A stretch of DNA of 23,385 bases. Source: Thermoflexus sp040289485 (lineage in GTDB: Bacteria; Chloroflexota; Anaerolineae; Thermoflexales; Thermoflexaceae). The position numbers and the translations under genes were made by a program. How positions within the stretch are numbered: position 1 is the first letter of the stretch; each line of letters opens with the position of its first letter. The stretch spans positions 1 to 23,385 of the forward strand of contig NZ_PSLG01000033.1 in assembly GCF_040289485.1 (NCBI RefSeq), written 5' to 3'. A model generated the notes under the pieces. The model saw only the letters and a list, made by a program, of their open reading frames with translations, did no database searches and was not told the DNA's origin. This document shows, in pieces, positions 23,358 to 23,385 of the stretch.

Positions 23358-23385
23358 CCGAGAGGCCTCACGATCCCAAAGGATG

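Overview
This window is GC-rich, gene-dense bacterial chromosome with no sign of mobile elements, CRISPR arrays or tRNA/rRNA genes. The high GC, the protein style, the bacterial-type chaperones and the small YugP-type protease and Wzy-TPR proteins suggest a member of the Chloroflexota, possibly a thermophile. That assignment is inference and has not been tested by a database search.

Left part (1-9444, all minus strand). This is a protein-quality-control block followed by a redox and membrane block. Read in the direction of transcription it holds: (a) a slipin (SPFH) gene, a zinc-type cation diffusion facilitator with three C-terminal domains, and a bicupin gene; (b) thioredoxin with its own sigma70-type promoter; (c) a small cysteine-rich protein, dnaK, a YugP-type membrane metalloprotease and a two-BON-domain protein; (d) hsp20, groES and groEL. 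The dnaK unit and the hsp20-groESL unit start from promoters with the same unusual layout. Each has tandem CTCTWR-type hexamers every 11 bp, then exactly 11 bp, then a TAGRAT -10 box, with no recognisable -35. CIRCE is absent from both. This looks like an undescribed heat-shock or stress operator and is the most interesting signal in the window.

Middle (9583-15186, plus strand). A CehA/McbA-type PHP metallohydrolase diverges from the slipin gene. It is followed by an extended-SDR nucleotide-sugar epimerase/dehydratase that overlaps a 1175-residue O-antigen-ligase/TPR membrane protein, a surface-polysaccharide pair. A broken, 5'-truncated and frameshifted gene lies on the minus strand just after them (15203-15603).

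Right part (15663-23357). A ferredoxin/NADPH-type glutamate synthase large subunit (gltB) stands alone. Upstream of it are a pair of 24-bp-period direct repeats and a weak promoter. Next comes a clear sigma70 promoter feeding a TPP riboswitch and the thiamine genes thiE and thiD. A convergent MgtC/DUF4010 membrane protein closes the window.

Several starts were moved from the longest reading frame because a good Shine-Dalgarno sequence or promoter decides them: hsp20, the BON gene, the protease, the cation transporter and gltB.
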